The position numbers were made by a program, and so were the translations under genes. From assembly GCF_000759025.1 (NCBI RefSeq), contig NZ_JPOS01000038.1, forward strand, positions 62,001-126,000: a stretch of 64,000 nucleotides of DNA, read 5' to 3'. The stretch comes from Phaeodactylibacter xiamenensis (lineage in GTDB: Bacteria; Bacteroidota; Bacteroidia; Chitinophagales; Saprospiraceae). Below are positions 53,606 to 61,586 of this stretch, in pieces. The notes beneath the pieces are model-generated. The model was not told the origin of the DNA, searched no databases, and saw only the letters and a program-made list of their open reading frames with translations. Position 1 is the first letter of the stretch, and every line of letters begins with the position of its first letter.

Positions 53606-54361
53606 ATGCCGGTTTCTAAAAATACGATCAAATATATACAATCACTCCGCCAGAAGAAGTTCAGGCAAAAGTATGATAAATTCGTTGTAGAGGGCGATAA
53701 GATGGTCCGCGAACTGCTCGAACACCGCTCTGAATGGGTAGAAACCCTCTTTGCGCTGCCCAATTGGATGGAACATTTGCCCCCGCAGCAGTGGCCACCT
53801 GACCTACAGGCGCTCACCGTCTCTGAAAATGAACTCAGCCGCCTGTCCCTGCTCAAAACGCCCAATCAGGTATTGGCCCTCGTGCGGCAGCCCCGCTATG
53901 CCCTCCGTGCGGCAGACCTCACAGGAGGGTTGTCGCTTTACCTCGACGACCTGCAGGACCCCGGCAATATGGGCACCCTCTTGCGACTGGCGGACTGGTT
54001 CGGTATTTCAACGGTGATTTGTTCGCCGAATTGTGTGGAGGTCTTCAACCCTAAAGTCATACAGGCGTCCATGGGCGCGTTTTTACGGGTCTCCACCATC
54101 GTTGCTGATTTTGAAGCCGTCCGGAACACCGCGCCCGGCCTGACCATCTTCGGCGCAGATATGGAAGGGGAGAATGTTTTCCAGGCCGATCTGCCCCAAA
54201 CCGGTGTACTGGTCATCGGCAACGAAGGCGCAGGCATCACCCCGGCAGTAATGGAACAGGTGACGCACCGGGTGTCTATCCCCAGAGGAAAAGGTGGCGG
54301 CGCGGAGTCGCTGAATGCGGCGGTGGCGGCCGGGATTATTATTGGGGTACTGCTGAATTGA
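53606..54361 (+). CDS. TrmH/SpoU-family RNA methyltransferase
   Basis: A 251-aa SPOUT 2'-O-methyltransferase. N-terminal substrate-binding domain (SLRQKKFRQKYDKFVVEGDKMVREL), then the knot domain with signature 1 LDDLQDPGNMGTLLRLADWFG, signature 2 VIGNEGAGITPAVMEQ and signature 3 VSIPRGKGGGAESLNAAVAAGII. It methylates rRNA or tRNA ribose. Divergent from the Omp85 gene with only about 25 bp between starts, so promoters must overlap. Confidence 0.92.
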   Translation: MPVSKNTIKYIQSLRQKKFRQKYDKFVVEGDKMVRELLEHRSEWVETLFALPNWMEHLPPQQWPPDLQALTVSENELSRLSLLKTPNQVLALVRQPRYALRAADLTGGLSLYLDDLQDPGNMGTLLRLADWFGISTVICSPNCVEVFNPKVIQASMGAFLRVSTIVADFEAVRNTAPGLTIFGADMEGENVFQADLPQTGVLVIGNEGAGITPAVMEQVTHRVSIPRGKGGGAESLNAAVAAGIIIGVLLN

Positions 54362-54370
54362 GGTGATGGA

Positions 54371-54530
54371 AGGCTAAGGCTAAGGTTCAGGATGAGGATA
54401 AGGTCCTGGCAGGGGCTTCAAAACAGGGATAGCGAGCTATCCGGCAGCCGCCCGGAGTCGATCGCAAAGCGGTCGTGCCCGTGGAGGTCCACCCTTAGCC
54501 CGCTCAGCCTCAACCTGAACCTCAACCTCC
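54371..54530. repeat. Inverted repeat with 6-bp periodicity
   Basis: Left arm at about 54371-54402 (GGCTAAGGCTAAGGTTCAGG, then GATGAGGATAAGG). The right arm, inverted, lies at about 54493-54529 (CTCAGCCTCAACCTGAACCT). Both follow an RAGGYT-like hexamer period. The spacer of about 90 bp is GC-rich. Similar degenerate hexamer hairpins occur in many Bacteroidota intergenic regions. Confidence 0.6.
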
Positions 54531-54544
54531 CCCAGGGCACCTCC

Positions 54545-54580
54545 AAAAAAAGCCATCCAGGCAATACCCGAATGGCTTTT
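54545..54580. terminator. Terminator between trmH-like and tlpA-like genes
   Basis: AAAAAAAGCCAT ... ATGGCTTTT stem of about 9 bp with A/T-rich flanks on both sides: usable in both directions. Confidence 0.75.
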
Positions 54581-54603
54581 ATCCAGACTAAATTACAGCC
54601 TGC

Positions 54604-55722
54604 TTACAGGAGTTTTTTCAATTCCGCTTCGATTTGTTCCGCACCACGGACGCTGGTAGAAACAATCCGGCCCTCCTTGTCAATCATGAAGGCACGCGGG
54701 ATGCTGCGCACATCGTAGAGGGCGGCAGCATCAGACTCCCACTTTTTCAGGTCGCTCACATGGTACTCCCATTTCAGGTTGTCCTGTTCGATGGCTTGCA
54801 CCCAGCGTTGCTTCTGGTTTTGGAGGTAGGTTTCGGCCTCCATTTCAGAATTCAGGCGGCTGCGGGTACGGGAATCCAGCCCGTCTAGAGAAACGCTAAA
54901 GACCGTAAAGCCCTGATCCTTGTACTTGTCGTAAACGGCCACCACATTTGGGTTTTCCCGGCGGCACGGGCCACACCAGCTTGCCCAAAAGTCGAGCAGG
55001 ACGATCTGCCCGCGAAGGTCGGACAACGCATATTCTTTCCCGTCCGGGCTCTTCATTTTGATGTCCGGCGCCATTTGGCCCACCTGAATCAGTTCCTGTG
55101 CCTGCTGCTGCATGTACTGACGCTCCACGGCGGTGAGGAAAGCACTGTAGTTGGCACCCATCTCCGAGTTGGGGATGGCTTCATTGAGGCGGCGGAGGGC
55201 ATTCTTTTGGGTATCCAGAAACTGCCCGTTGGAGCCCAGCGAGCGGTAAGCGACAAAAGCGCCCAGCACCGGGTTGGAAACGGAATCGACGAAATTCTCA
55301 ATATCCGAAGCCTGATACTCCCGCTTGAAGAGGCTGTTCATGGTATGCGCCAGGATTTTGGAATCCGGAGCCCCCTCAATATCGAAGTTAAAGGTTTGGA
55401 TATCGTTGAGGTCGCCCTTGAGCGTGACCTGCTTTTCGCTCCCGTCAAAGACGAGGTTGAAATTCTTGGCACCAATGCGCATTTGGTAAACCCCCGCCTC
55501 AATGCCTTCCGGGAATTCCATTTTGAACTGCCCGTTGGCATCCATATCCGCTTTCGCTAAAACATTACTTGCTTTGCCGATCTTCACCTGATCGAGGTAG
55601 ACCTGCATATTCGCTGCATTCTCAATCTGCCCGTCGATAACGGTACCTTTGACCTCAGGGGCACACTGCCAGACGGCCAGGGACAGGAGGGTTGCCATTA
55701 GGGTAATTCCAATATTCTTCAT
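54604..55722 (-). CDS. TlpA-family thiol-disulfide oxidoreductase lipoprotein with DUF4369
   Basis: A 372-aa lipoprotein: start at the ATG of 55722 (MKNIGITLMATLLSLAVWQC), lipid Cys20. A DUF4369-type beta domain covers about residues 25-120 (GTVIDGQIENAANMQVYLDQ, FKMEFPEGIEAGVYQMRIG), then a helical linker and the thioredoxin domain with the redox pair Cys250-Gly-Pro-Cys253 in FWASWCGPCRREN. Reduces or exchanges periplasmic disulfides, for example in cytochrome maturation. No ccm or dsb neighbour is seen. Likely single gene with its own -7 box. Confidence 0.92.
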   Translation of the reverse strand: MKNIGITLMATLLSLAVWQCAPEVKGTVIDGQIENAANMQVYLDQVKIGKASNVLAKADMDANGQFKMEFPEGIEAGVYQMRIGAKNFNLVFDGSEKQVTLKGDLNDIQTFNFDIEGAPDSKILAHTMNSLFKREYQASDIENFVDSVSNPVLGAFVAYRSLGSNGQFLDTQKNALRRLNEAIPNSEMGANYSAFLTAVERQYMQQQAQELIQVGQMAPDIKMKSPDGKEYALSDLRGQIVLLDFWASWCGPCRRENPNVVAVYDKYKDQGFTVFSVSLDGLDSRTRSRLNSEMEAETYLQNQKQRWVQAIEQDNLKWEYHVSDLKKWESDAAALYDVRSIPRAFMIDKEGRIVSTSVRGAEQIEAELKKLL

Positions 55723-55795
55723 GCTCGGTACGAGTATTTTGATTCGGTAATAATTACTAGCTTGCGTTGAGGCTTTAGGCTGATTTTCAACGCCA

Positions 55796-55803
55796 CAAAG
55801 ATA
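55796..55803 (-). promoter_or_regulatory. -7 box of the tlpA-like gene (TATCTTTG on the - strand)
   Basis: Forward CAAAGATA reads TATCTTTG on the minus strand, a TAnnTTTG match, 74 bp before the ATG at 55722. Confidence 0.45.
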
Positions 55804-55902
55804 AAAATAGTATGGAAAATTGGGATTATGGGCGGATAAATCGGTGGGGTGGGGGGCTGCTCGTGTCATCCGGCTGAAATCCAAATGAACGCTAACCACC
55901 AT

Positions 55903-56802
55903 AATGATAACGGCATTGAAGAATGGTGCACCTTTGGTCTGGTCTTTTTTTGTTCAGTCTCTATTTGGCTTTCAAGTCATAAGCAGAGCGGGCTTGAAAC
56001 GTTCCCTTTTCGCTGACCAGAAACCAATTAATGCCTGAAAGTGTAAGAGGCACAATGTTTTTTTGAAAAAACAACCCAAAAATTTTGGAATCTCGCGGGG
56101 GGGGGGTAAATTTACCATTGTTAGTAAACTACATAGAGTTACAGAAGCAACTAAGACTTCTGTCTCCTGTATGCACAAGGTATATTCGCGCAAGCGCTTA
56201 ATCATCTATTGCACATTTTTATCTGGGGAACAAAATCGGTAAAGAGTATGGCTTCTGTCGTCAGCATGGTTTACTATGTCTGATGAATGTCTGCTCGTTC
56301 AATAAGAGATAGGATTACCTGTTCGCAGGTATAAAGCTTATCCTTTTGGCTGATGCATTTAGAAGCTGTCTTGGTGGCTAGATTGGTTTGGAATAAAGCA
56401 TCGATAGTGTGGCTCTGGGTACGATATTTGTTTAATCCGTTGATGCCCTACTTCGAACCTTTCTGCCAGGGCTTAGCCGTTCAAGTCTAAGATTAGGAGT
56501 TCTATGCCTGGAACCTTAACAATTGGGTTCTTACATGTATAGATATGTATCAATGTTTGGGTTGTCAAATGGTGAATTAGATTAGCATTATTTGTGCGGT
56601 AATCCCGGCACAAAGATTAAGTGTAAGGTCCATCAACGGTCCTCGGTAAGGACTGAACTGTTAATGCGTCCCTGTATGCACAAGTTGGTGCATACCTGAC
56701 ATAATATTCGTTTTCACAGCTTCCGGCATCGTGTACCGCCGGAAGGGTAAACCCCTTTGCCCGGGTGTCAATTTCATGCTGATTCGGGCATTAAAACTTA
56801 GA
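55903..56802. other. Long intergenic stretch without a convincing gene
   Basis: About 900 bp, AT-rich. Short frames are present but lack family likeness. A run of ten G at 56097-56106 stands out, with short T- and A-runs around 56059-56071. Part of it may be decayed DNA or leader and control sequence for the secreted-protein row downstream. Confidence 0.5.
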
Positions 56803-56969
56803 TTAAGGCTGTGTTGGGAATTCGCTTTTGGAGCGAATGCAGTCAAATTTCATTCTGAACAAGGCTCGATGAAGGAGCATAGCCAAAGCTACGTGACTGA
56901 AGAGGAACGTAGTGCAGGATGAAATTTGGCAAATACAGCCCAAAGGGTGAAATCGCAACACAGCCTCAA
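56803..56969. mobile_element. MITE-like element of about 167 bp
   Basis: Ends TTAAGGCTGTGTTG and CAACACAGCCTCAA are inverted with 13 of 14 matches. Inside, CAAATTTCATTCTG (56844-56857) pairs with CAGGATGAAATTTG (56915-56928) and TTCGCT pairs with AGCGAA (56821-56837), so the whole unit folds into nested hairpins. No coding capacity. A target duplication is not obvious. It runs to within a base of the ATG at 56970. Confidence 0.65.
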
Positions 56970-59798
56970 ATGCAAAAACATCGTGCTACTCATTCCTGTA
57001 CATCCTTTACGGTATTTTCCGGTACGTTTTTCAGTAAGCGGCTGGGGCAACTGGTCCTGTTGGCTGCCCTGTTTATAGTGCCCTTCCTCACATTCGCTCA
57101 GAGCTGGGATACGGTGCGGATTGTTGATTTTTCAAACCCCTCCTTTACAGATAGCCTTACCGGGGTTCAGGGGTTTGCTCAACAAGGCTTTGGAAAGGGA
57201 AACAATGGTGCTTCCGGAAGTTTTAATGACCTTTGCGCGTTCACAAACAGCTTTAGTGCTCAGGACCGTATGCGAATGTGCGTATCCCTGCTGGCAGGTG
57301 TAACCTATCGGGTATCCATTAATGGGAAGGTGAACAGAGCCGGGCAGGCGGTCAATTTTGCGTATGCGCCGGCGTCTAATCCCCAACAGGTTACAGTCCT
57401 ATCACAGAGTATTCCGCTTGCTGATATTGACTATAATGATCCTGGTGCAACCATGGAAAGCAATACGTTTGCTGTAGCGGCTAATGGCAACTACTGGGTG
57501 GCTGCGGAGCATGGAGGTGCGAATCTCCCCGATGTATTTGCCCGGCTGGATAATTTCATGGTCGAAGCCCTGGAAGAAGCCCCAATGCCCAGTTTGTCTC
57601 TGACAGATAATGATGGTAACCCAATAACAGGCGGCATAGAGGCCGAGCCCGGCACCTCGTTCACGCTATGCCTGTCGCCTGACAGCGCGCCTGTTGAGGA
57701 TATGGCGTTAGCGCTTAGTATTGATGGGGACGGCTCCCCGCACTTTAGTGATTTCACCACTATGCCGCTGACCTTCCCGGCAGGCAGTACTGACAATGTG
57801 TGCTTCGAGCTGTCGCCAAGCGCAGAGGCTGTCGCCGGTATATACACGTTCCAGCTCACGGATGGAAATGGTGAGGAAGTGATGAGCTTTGGGGTGGGGG
57901 TGGAGCCGCCCTGTACTAGTGTCGCCGGGCCGGACCACATCATTTGCGCCGGGGAGACTGTACAATTGGGTACGGGCTGCCTGCCAGCGCCTCACCCATT
58001 GGATGGCGTGGATTATTGTTATGCTTGGCTGCCTATAGATGGGCTGGATGACCCTGCATCTGCTATGCCTTATGCGACGCCTTCTAAGACGACTACCTAC
58101 ACCGTTTATGTGACTACTTCGGAGGGGGAGTTGATTGTGGAGGAGGAAGTAGTAGTCAGTGTCATAATGTTTGATGCTTCTATTGTTCCTATTAATCCAG
58201 TCATTTGCTCAGGTATTGGTGAATTGAGTAGTTCAGATAGTGCTCCTGATTTGAGTTACAATTGGTCTACGGGAGAAACGACAGAGTCAATTTTTATAAC
58301 TCAACCTGACAGTTATGGTCTTACTGTAACAAATAGCACAACTGGCTGCACATCAGTATCTGAAGTAGATGCCATAGATGGAGAGAACCCCAATGAGATT
58401 GAAGAGTTTTTTCTAAATGAGGAAGGTTATGTACAGTTCGATATTGAAGTTCTTGATGAAATCAGTCTGAAGCAAAATGATTCGTCCGCTACTGGTAGGC
58501 AGTTTTTTAATGATCTGGTAATCGATTATGCAAATCTAACTATCCATTGGGAAGGTGAGGATATGTACCCGAAACAGTTCCTTTTTCTAGACATAGATAG
58601 AGCTATGCTAGATGTGAACAATGCTAAGGCTTATATTACAAAAAACACTAACTTGTGTTCGGACTTGGATAATAACATAGGTAGTCAAATATTAAGTGGG
58701 TTCGACCTTCAAGATCAAGATTATGGAGTGCATATGCATATTTGGGAGGCACCACTTCAAGATGGACAAAGTAAATTTTTCTTGAAGTTTTTTCCCCATT
58801 ATTCAGGGAATCTACCTGATGTAGATGAGGCAGCAACTGAAGCTTACACAGGGGATGAGTGTCCTGTTTACAACCTACCTCCTGCTTGCAATGAGGAGTT
58901 TCTCCCTTATGCAGTTTCTACTTTCGATGATGAGGAGTTCTATGGATTTAACTGTGAGAATGGAATCTGGTATACAGGTGATATTGTGGAAATGAATGAA
59001 CCAATATCTGGTTTAGCCGATCCAACCCAGTATGAATGCTGTGATGGAGATATATTGAGATCAAATGGTGAAGTGGCAAAGATAGACCTTGGGTTTAGCC
59101 CCGAGAATCCGACTTCTAATTTTGATTGGAAACCTACACTCAAAGTTTATCTTTATGCTACATACCCCGATTTATATCCGACAGAAACCTTAGTTAGGAA
59201 GTTTTATACTGCATATACTGCTAGCATATTGGGAGTTAGTCCTATTCTTAAGTTTAAGAAAGAAAGGGATATATTATTTACCCATTTTACAAACGGTGGA
59301 GGTGATGAGCTTTCATGGAAGTGTGGATCAGAAATTTCAAAGACGGGGTTTGCTATTCTGCCTGAGGTTGTTGATATTCTTGATGGCTTCGAGTTGGTGC
59401 TTAAAAATTGGCTTAATGAAAATGATAATCTCGAAGATTTTTTCTTAGGGCAAGAACTAGAAATACAAAGCGTTGTCACTGCTCCCAATTTAAGTAACCC
59501 ACTTAACTTATGGGCATTTGCTATGATGGGTGGCACACAGGGAAGACAGATTGAGATTAGAAAGTTTTCCAAGCTTGGGAATTGCTATGAGATAGAAGTC
59601 GTTTTTACAGTTTATGACAACTTTGGGCTCGGGCTAACTGAGAAGTGGAGTATACCTGGAATTGCAGAGCAGTTTGTCCTTCAGCATTTTCGTAATGAAG
59701 ACAACACCTATGGATGTAGTGAAACCGAGCCATGTTTCCTACCTGTTACTAATCATTCAGCAGAAGTGCTTAAAAAATACATAATATGTACAGATTGA
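56970..59798 (+). CDS. Large secreted multidomain protein with exchanged AT-rich C-terminal half (possible effector)
   Basis: A 942-aa exported protein from the ATG at 56970; the in-frame ATG at 56919 lies in the MITE-like element. A membrane segment/signal (LGQLVLLAALFIVPFLTFAQ) follows a basic stretch. The first 390 residues are GC-coded: an N-terminal beta domain, SLTDNDGNPITGG, then an Ig-like module (AGPDHIICAGETVQLGTG, TTTYTVYVTTSEG). From about 58150 (residue ~394) the DNA is AT-rich: a second Ig-like module (VICSGIGELSSSDSAPD, GETTESIFITQPDSYGLTV), then a unique ~460-residue region ending MMGGTQGRQIEIRKFSKLG and VYDNFGLGLTEKW. No T9SS sorting tail is seen. The stop overlaps the next gene by 13 bp. 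The layout suggests a polymorphic effector with a swapped tip; this is inference. Confidence 0.75.
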   Translation: MQKHRATHSCTSFTVFSGTFFSKRLGQLVLLAALFIVPFLTFAQSWDTVRIVDFSNPSFTDSLTGVQGFAQQGFGKGNNGASGSFNDLCAFTNSFSAQDRMRMCVSLLAGVTYRVSINGKVNRAGQAVNFAYAPASNPQQVTVLSQSIPLADIDYNDPGATMESNTFAVAANGNYWVAAEHGGANLPDVFARLDNFMVEALEEAPMPSLSLTDNDGNPITGGIEAEPGTSFTLCLSPDSAPVEDMALALSIDGDGSPHFSDFTTMPLTFPAGSTDNVCFELSPSAEAVAGIYTFQLTDGNGEEVMSFGVGVEPPCTSVAGPDHIICAGETVQLGTGCLPAPHPLDGVDYCYAWLPIDGLDDPASAMPYATPSKTTTYTVYVTTSEGELIVEEEVVVSVIMFDASIVPINPVICSGIGELSSSDSAPDLSYNWSTGETTESIFITQPDSYGLTVTNSTTGCTSVSEVDAIDGENPNEIEEFFLNEEGYVQFDIEVLDEISLKQNDSSATGRQFFNDLVIDYANLTIHWEGEDMYPKQFLFLDIDRAMLDVNNAKAYITKNTNLCSDLDNNIGSQILSGFDLQDQDYGVHMHIWEAPLQDGQSKFFLKFFPHYSGNLPDVDEAATEAYTGDECPVYNLPPACNEEFLPYAVSTFDDEEFYGFNCENGIWYTGDIVEMNEPISGLADPTQYECCDGDILRSNGEVAKIDLGFSPENPTSNFDWKPTLKVYLYATYPDLYPTETLVRKFYTAYTASILGVSPILKFKKERDILFTHFTNGGGDELSWKCGSEISKTGFAILPEVVDILDGFELVLKNWLNENDNLEDFFLGQELEIQSVVTAPNLSNPLNLWAFAMMGGTQGRQIEIRKFSKLGNCYEIEVVFTVYDNFGLGLTEKWSIPGIAEQFVLQHFRNEDNTYGCSETEPCFLPVTNHSAEVLKKYIICTD

Positions 59799-60355
59799 TT
59801 ACACTACTTTTTGTACACATTATATTAATGCAAAGCTGTTCAAAAATCGGTGTGGGGCGCTGGGACCCACATGACTATAAATCTCTTAAGTACAGATGGA
59901 TTGTAACTACTGGAGCTTCAAAGAAGGTAAGTCTCAAGTATTTTCTTAAGAGAGATTTTGAGTTTTCGGATACTGCTAAGGTAAGTGAGTTGAATGATTT
60001 AGTTGTTTGCTTACTTAAAAACCGGCATCAATTTAAACCGAATACGCCCTATGTACCAAACTCGATAGAATCAATAGATAGTTATAGCAGAATCGATATA
60101 CAGTTTTACAGCACAAACTATAATGATTTTGAAGATATTACTGGAGAGTATTACTTGTTATTTAGGTTTGAATACAAAGATGGTCTACTTCAGCAAAGTA
60201 AGAAGTCATATATAGGGTTTGAAGAATTTTTGCAAAAACTAGAAACAGATAAGCGGTCTTATGAGCAAAGATCATTTCAGCTAGATTTGACTAGATACGA
60301 CGATTTAGATTGTGAAGGAGTAAAGGCATTCGAACTAGCTACGGATCGATTTTAA
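59786..60355 (+). CDS. Small AT-rich lipoprotein, possible immunity protein
   Basis: A 189-aa lipoprotein: signal LITLLFVHIILMQSC with lipid Cys18, then charged residues with alternating beta and helix pattern (VSLKYFLKRDFEFSDTAKV, DITGEYYLLFRFEYKDG, YIGFEEFLQKLETDK). I recognise no family. Its start overlaps the stop of the preceding large secreted gene by 13 bp, and it shares that gene's AT-rich tail composition, so the two came together. A membrane-facing immunity lipoprotein is the natural reading beside an effector, but a chaperone or unrelated lipoprotein is possible. Confidence 0.7.
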   Translation: MYRLITLLFVHIILMQSCSKIGVGRWDPHDYKSLKYRWIVTTGASKKVSLKYFLKRDFEFSDTAKVSELNDLVVCLLKNRHQFKPNTPYVPNSIESIDSYSRIDIQFYSTNYNDFEDITGEYYLLFRFEYKDGLLQQSKKSYIGFEEFLQKLETDKRSYEQRSFQLDLTRYDDLDCEGVKAFELATDRF

Positions 60356-60493
60356 GAGGTTAAGCAGTAGATTACACCAAGTGTCTTTTAAACAAGAGGC
60401 ATCAACAACATAAAAATGTCAACTTATCGCAAGGGGGCGATCCACCGATTCCTATTGGTGCGTCATAGCCACATCCTTTGCCCAAACACGAGT

Positions 60494-61584
60494 ATGATGA
60501 AATACACGATTACTACCGTCCTCTTTGTAACCCTGCTCAGTGCGCTGCAGGCACAGATAGGGATTGAGCTCGATCTCGAACCAGGCGATTGCTTCTGCGA
60601 AGGCACCCCACAGCAGCCCTTTTCAGTCACGGCTGAGGGCAGTGCCGGGCCCTTCACCTATGAGTGGTCGAGCCCTAATGGCTATTCCTCCACAGCAAAA
60701 GAGCCGGACGATATTGTGCTGGCAGGCGAGTATACGCTTGAGGTTTATAATGCTTATGCTTGTTCTTTTACGTATAGTGTGGTATTAGAGGCCTGTACTG
60801 GACCCACCTTCCAATTCGATATCGACCCCCCTTCTGATTGCGGAGTAGACGACGGCCATATAAATCTTACCCTTACCGGGGGCACAGCGCCATTCACCTA
60901 CCAATGGTATGTCAATGGCAGCCCTTCTGTGACTTCGGAGGATTTTGAGGATGCGGAAGAAGGGCAGGCTTACAGCGTAGAGGTCACGGATGGAAATGGT
61001 TGTGTGCATTTCGCGGAAACACCCGAGGTAGAACAGTTGCCGCCGCTTTCTTTAGAACTGTCATCTGTGTCAGGCGCCTGTCCCGGGCTGAGCAATGGTG
61101 CTGTTGAGGTAGTTGCTAGTGGCGGTGCGCCACCCTATCAGTTTCAGTGGAGCAATGGGGCAAACACCACCGTAGGAGAATTGAATGGACTGCTGGCAGG
61201 CAGCTATTCGGTAACGGTGACAGATGATGATGAGTGCAACAGCACGCTCAGCTTTGTGATAGAGGGTGCAAGCCTGCCGGCAATATCTGTTTTGGAGCAA
61301 ACGCCTCCTCTTCAAAAAATGGTAAATTCGCAGTCTACCCAGCTCCATTCAGCAGTTTTCTCCAATTGGAGTATCAGGGTTTGAGCTTGGAAAATACCAG
61401 CAAAGTCTATATCTCATTATTAAACAGCTTAGGCATGAGGGTGTACAGCCACTCGTATCAGGAGGTGTTCGAACAAGGTACATTGTCCATCACCAGCCTC
61501 AGCCATCTCCCCTCCGGCATTTATTGGCTGGAAGTGGCCATAGAAGGGCAGCCCCCTCAGTTGTTCAAGTGTATCAAACAATAA
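60494..61584 (+). pseudogene. SprB-repeat secreted protein with frameshift before the T9SS sorting domain
   Basis: The gene starts at one of two ATGs (60494 or 60497; MKYTITTVLFVTLLSALQAQ is a clean signal peptide) after an unused ATG at 60416. Three SprB-like/PKD-type modules follow (PFTYEWSSPNGYSST, APFTYQWYVNGSPS, GGAPPYQFQWSNGANTT). Frame 1 stops at 61384. The T9SS sorting domain (KFAVYPAPF, SLLNSLGMRVYSHS, LPSGIYWLEVAIEGQPPQL, ending CIKQ) lies in another frame to 61584. One missing A in the six-A run at 61314-61319 would restore the join. Either a real inactivation, a phase-variable tract or a sequencing error. Confidence 0.7.
61314..61319 (+). other. A6 tract at the frameshift
   Basis: CTT CAA AAA ATG GTA in the first frame; one extra A gives CTT CAA AAA AAT GGT AAA TTC, that is, K-N-G-K-F followed by the sorting domain AVYPAPF. 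The six-A run is thus the simplest place for the indel. A -1 slip on this tract would give the same join. Confidence 0.6.
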
Positions 61585-61586
61585 AT

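Noticed and set aside
55972-56205. 77-aa ORF on the - strand
   Set aside because: It spans the G10 tract (encoding prolines), has no family likeness and no promoter or ribosome binding site.
56661-56846. 61-aa ORF on the - strand
   Set aside because: It overlaps the MITE-like element and has no family likeness.
56919-56969. Upstream ATG as start of the large secreted gene
   Set aside because: These codons come from the MITE-like element; the ATG at 56970 just past it gives the signal peptide its normal position.
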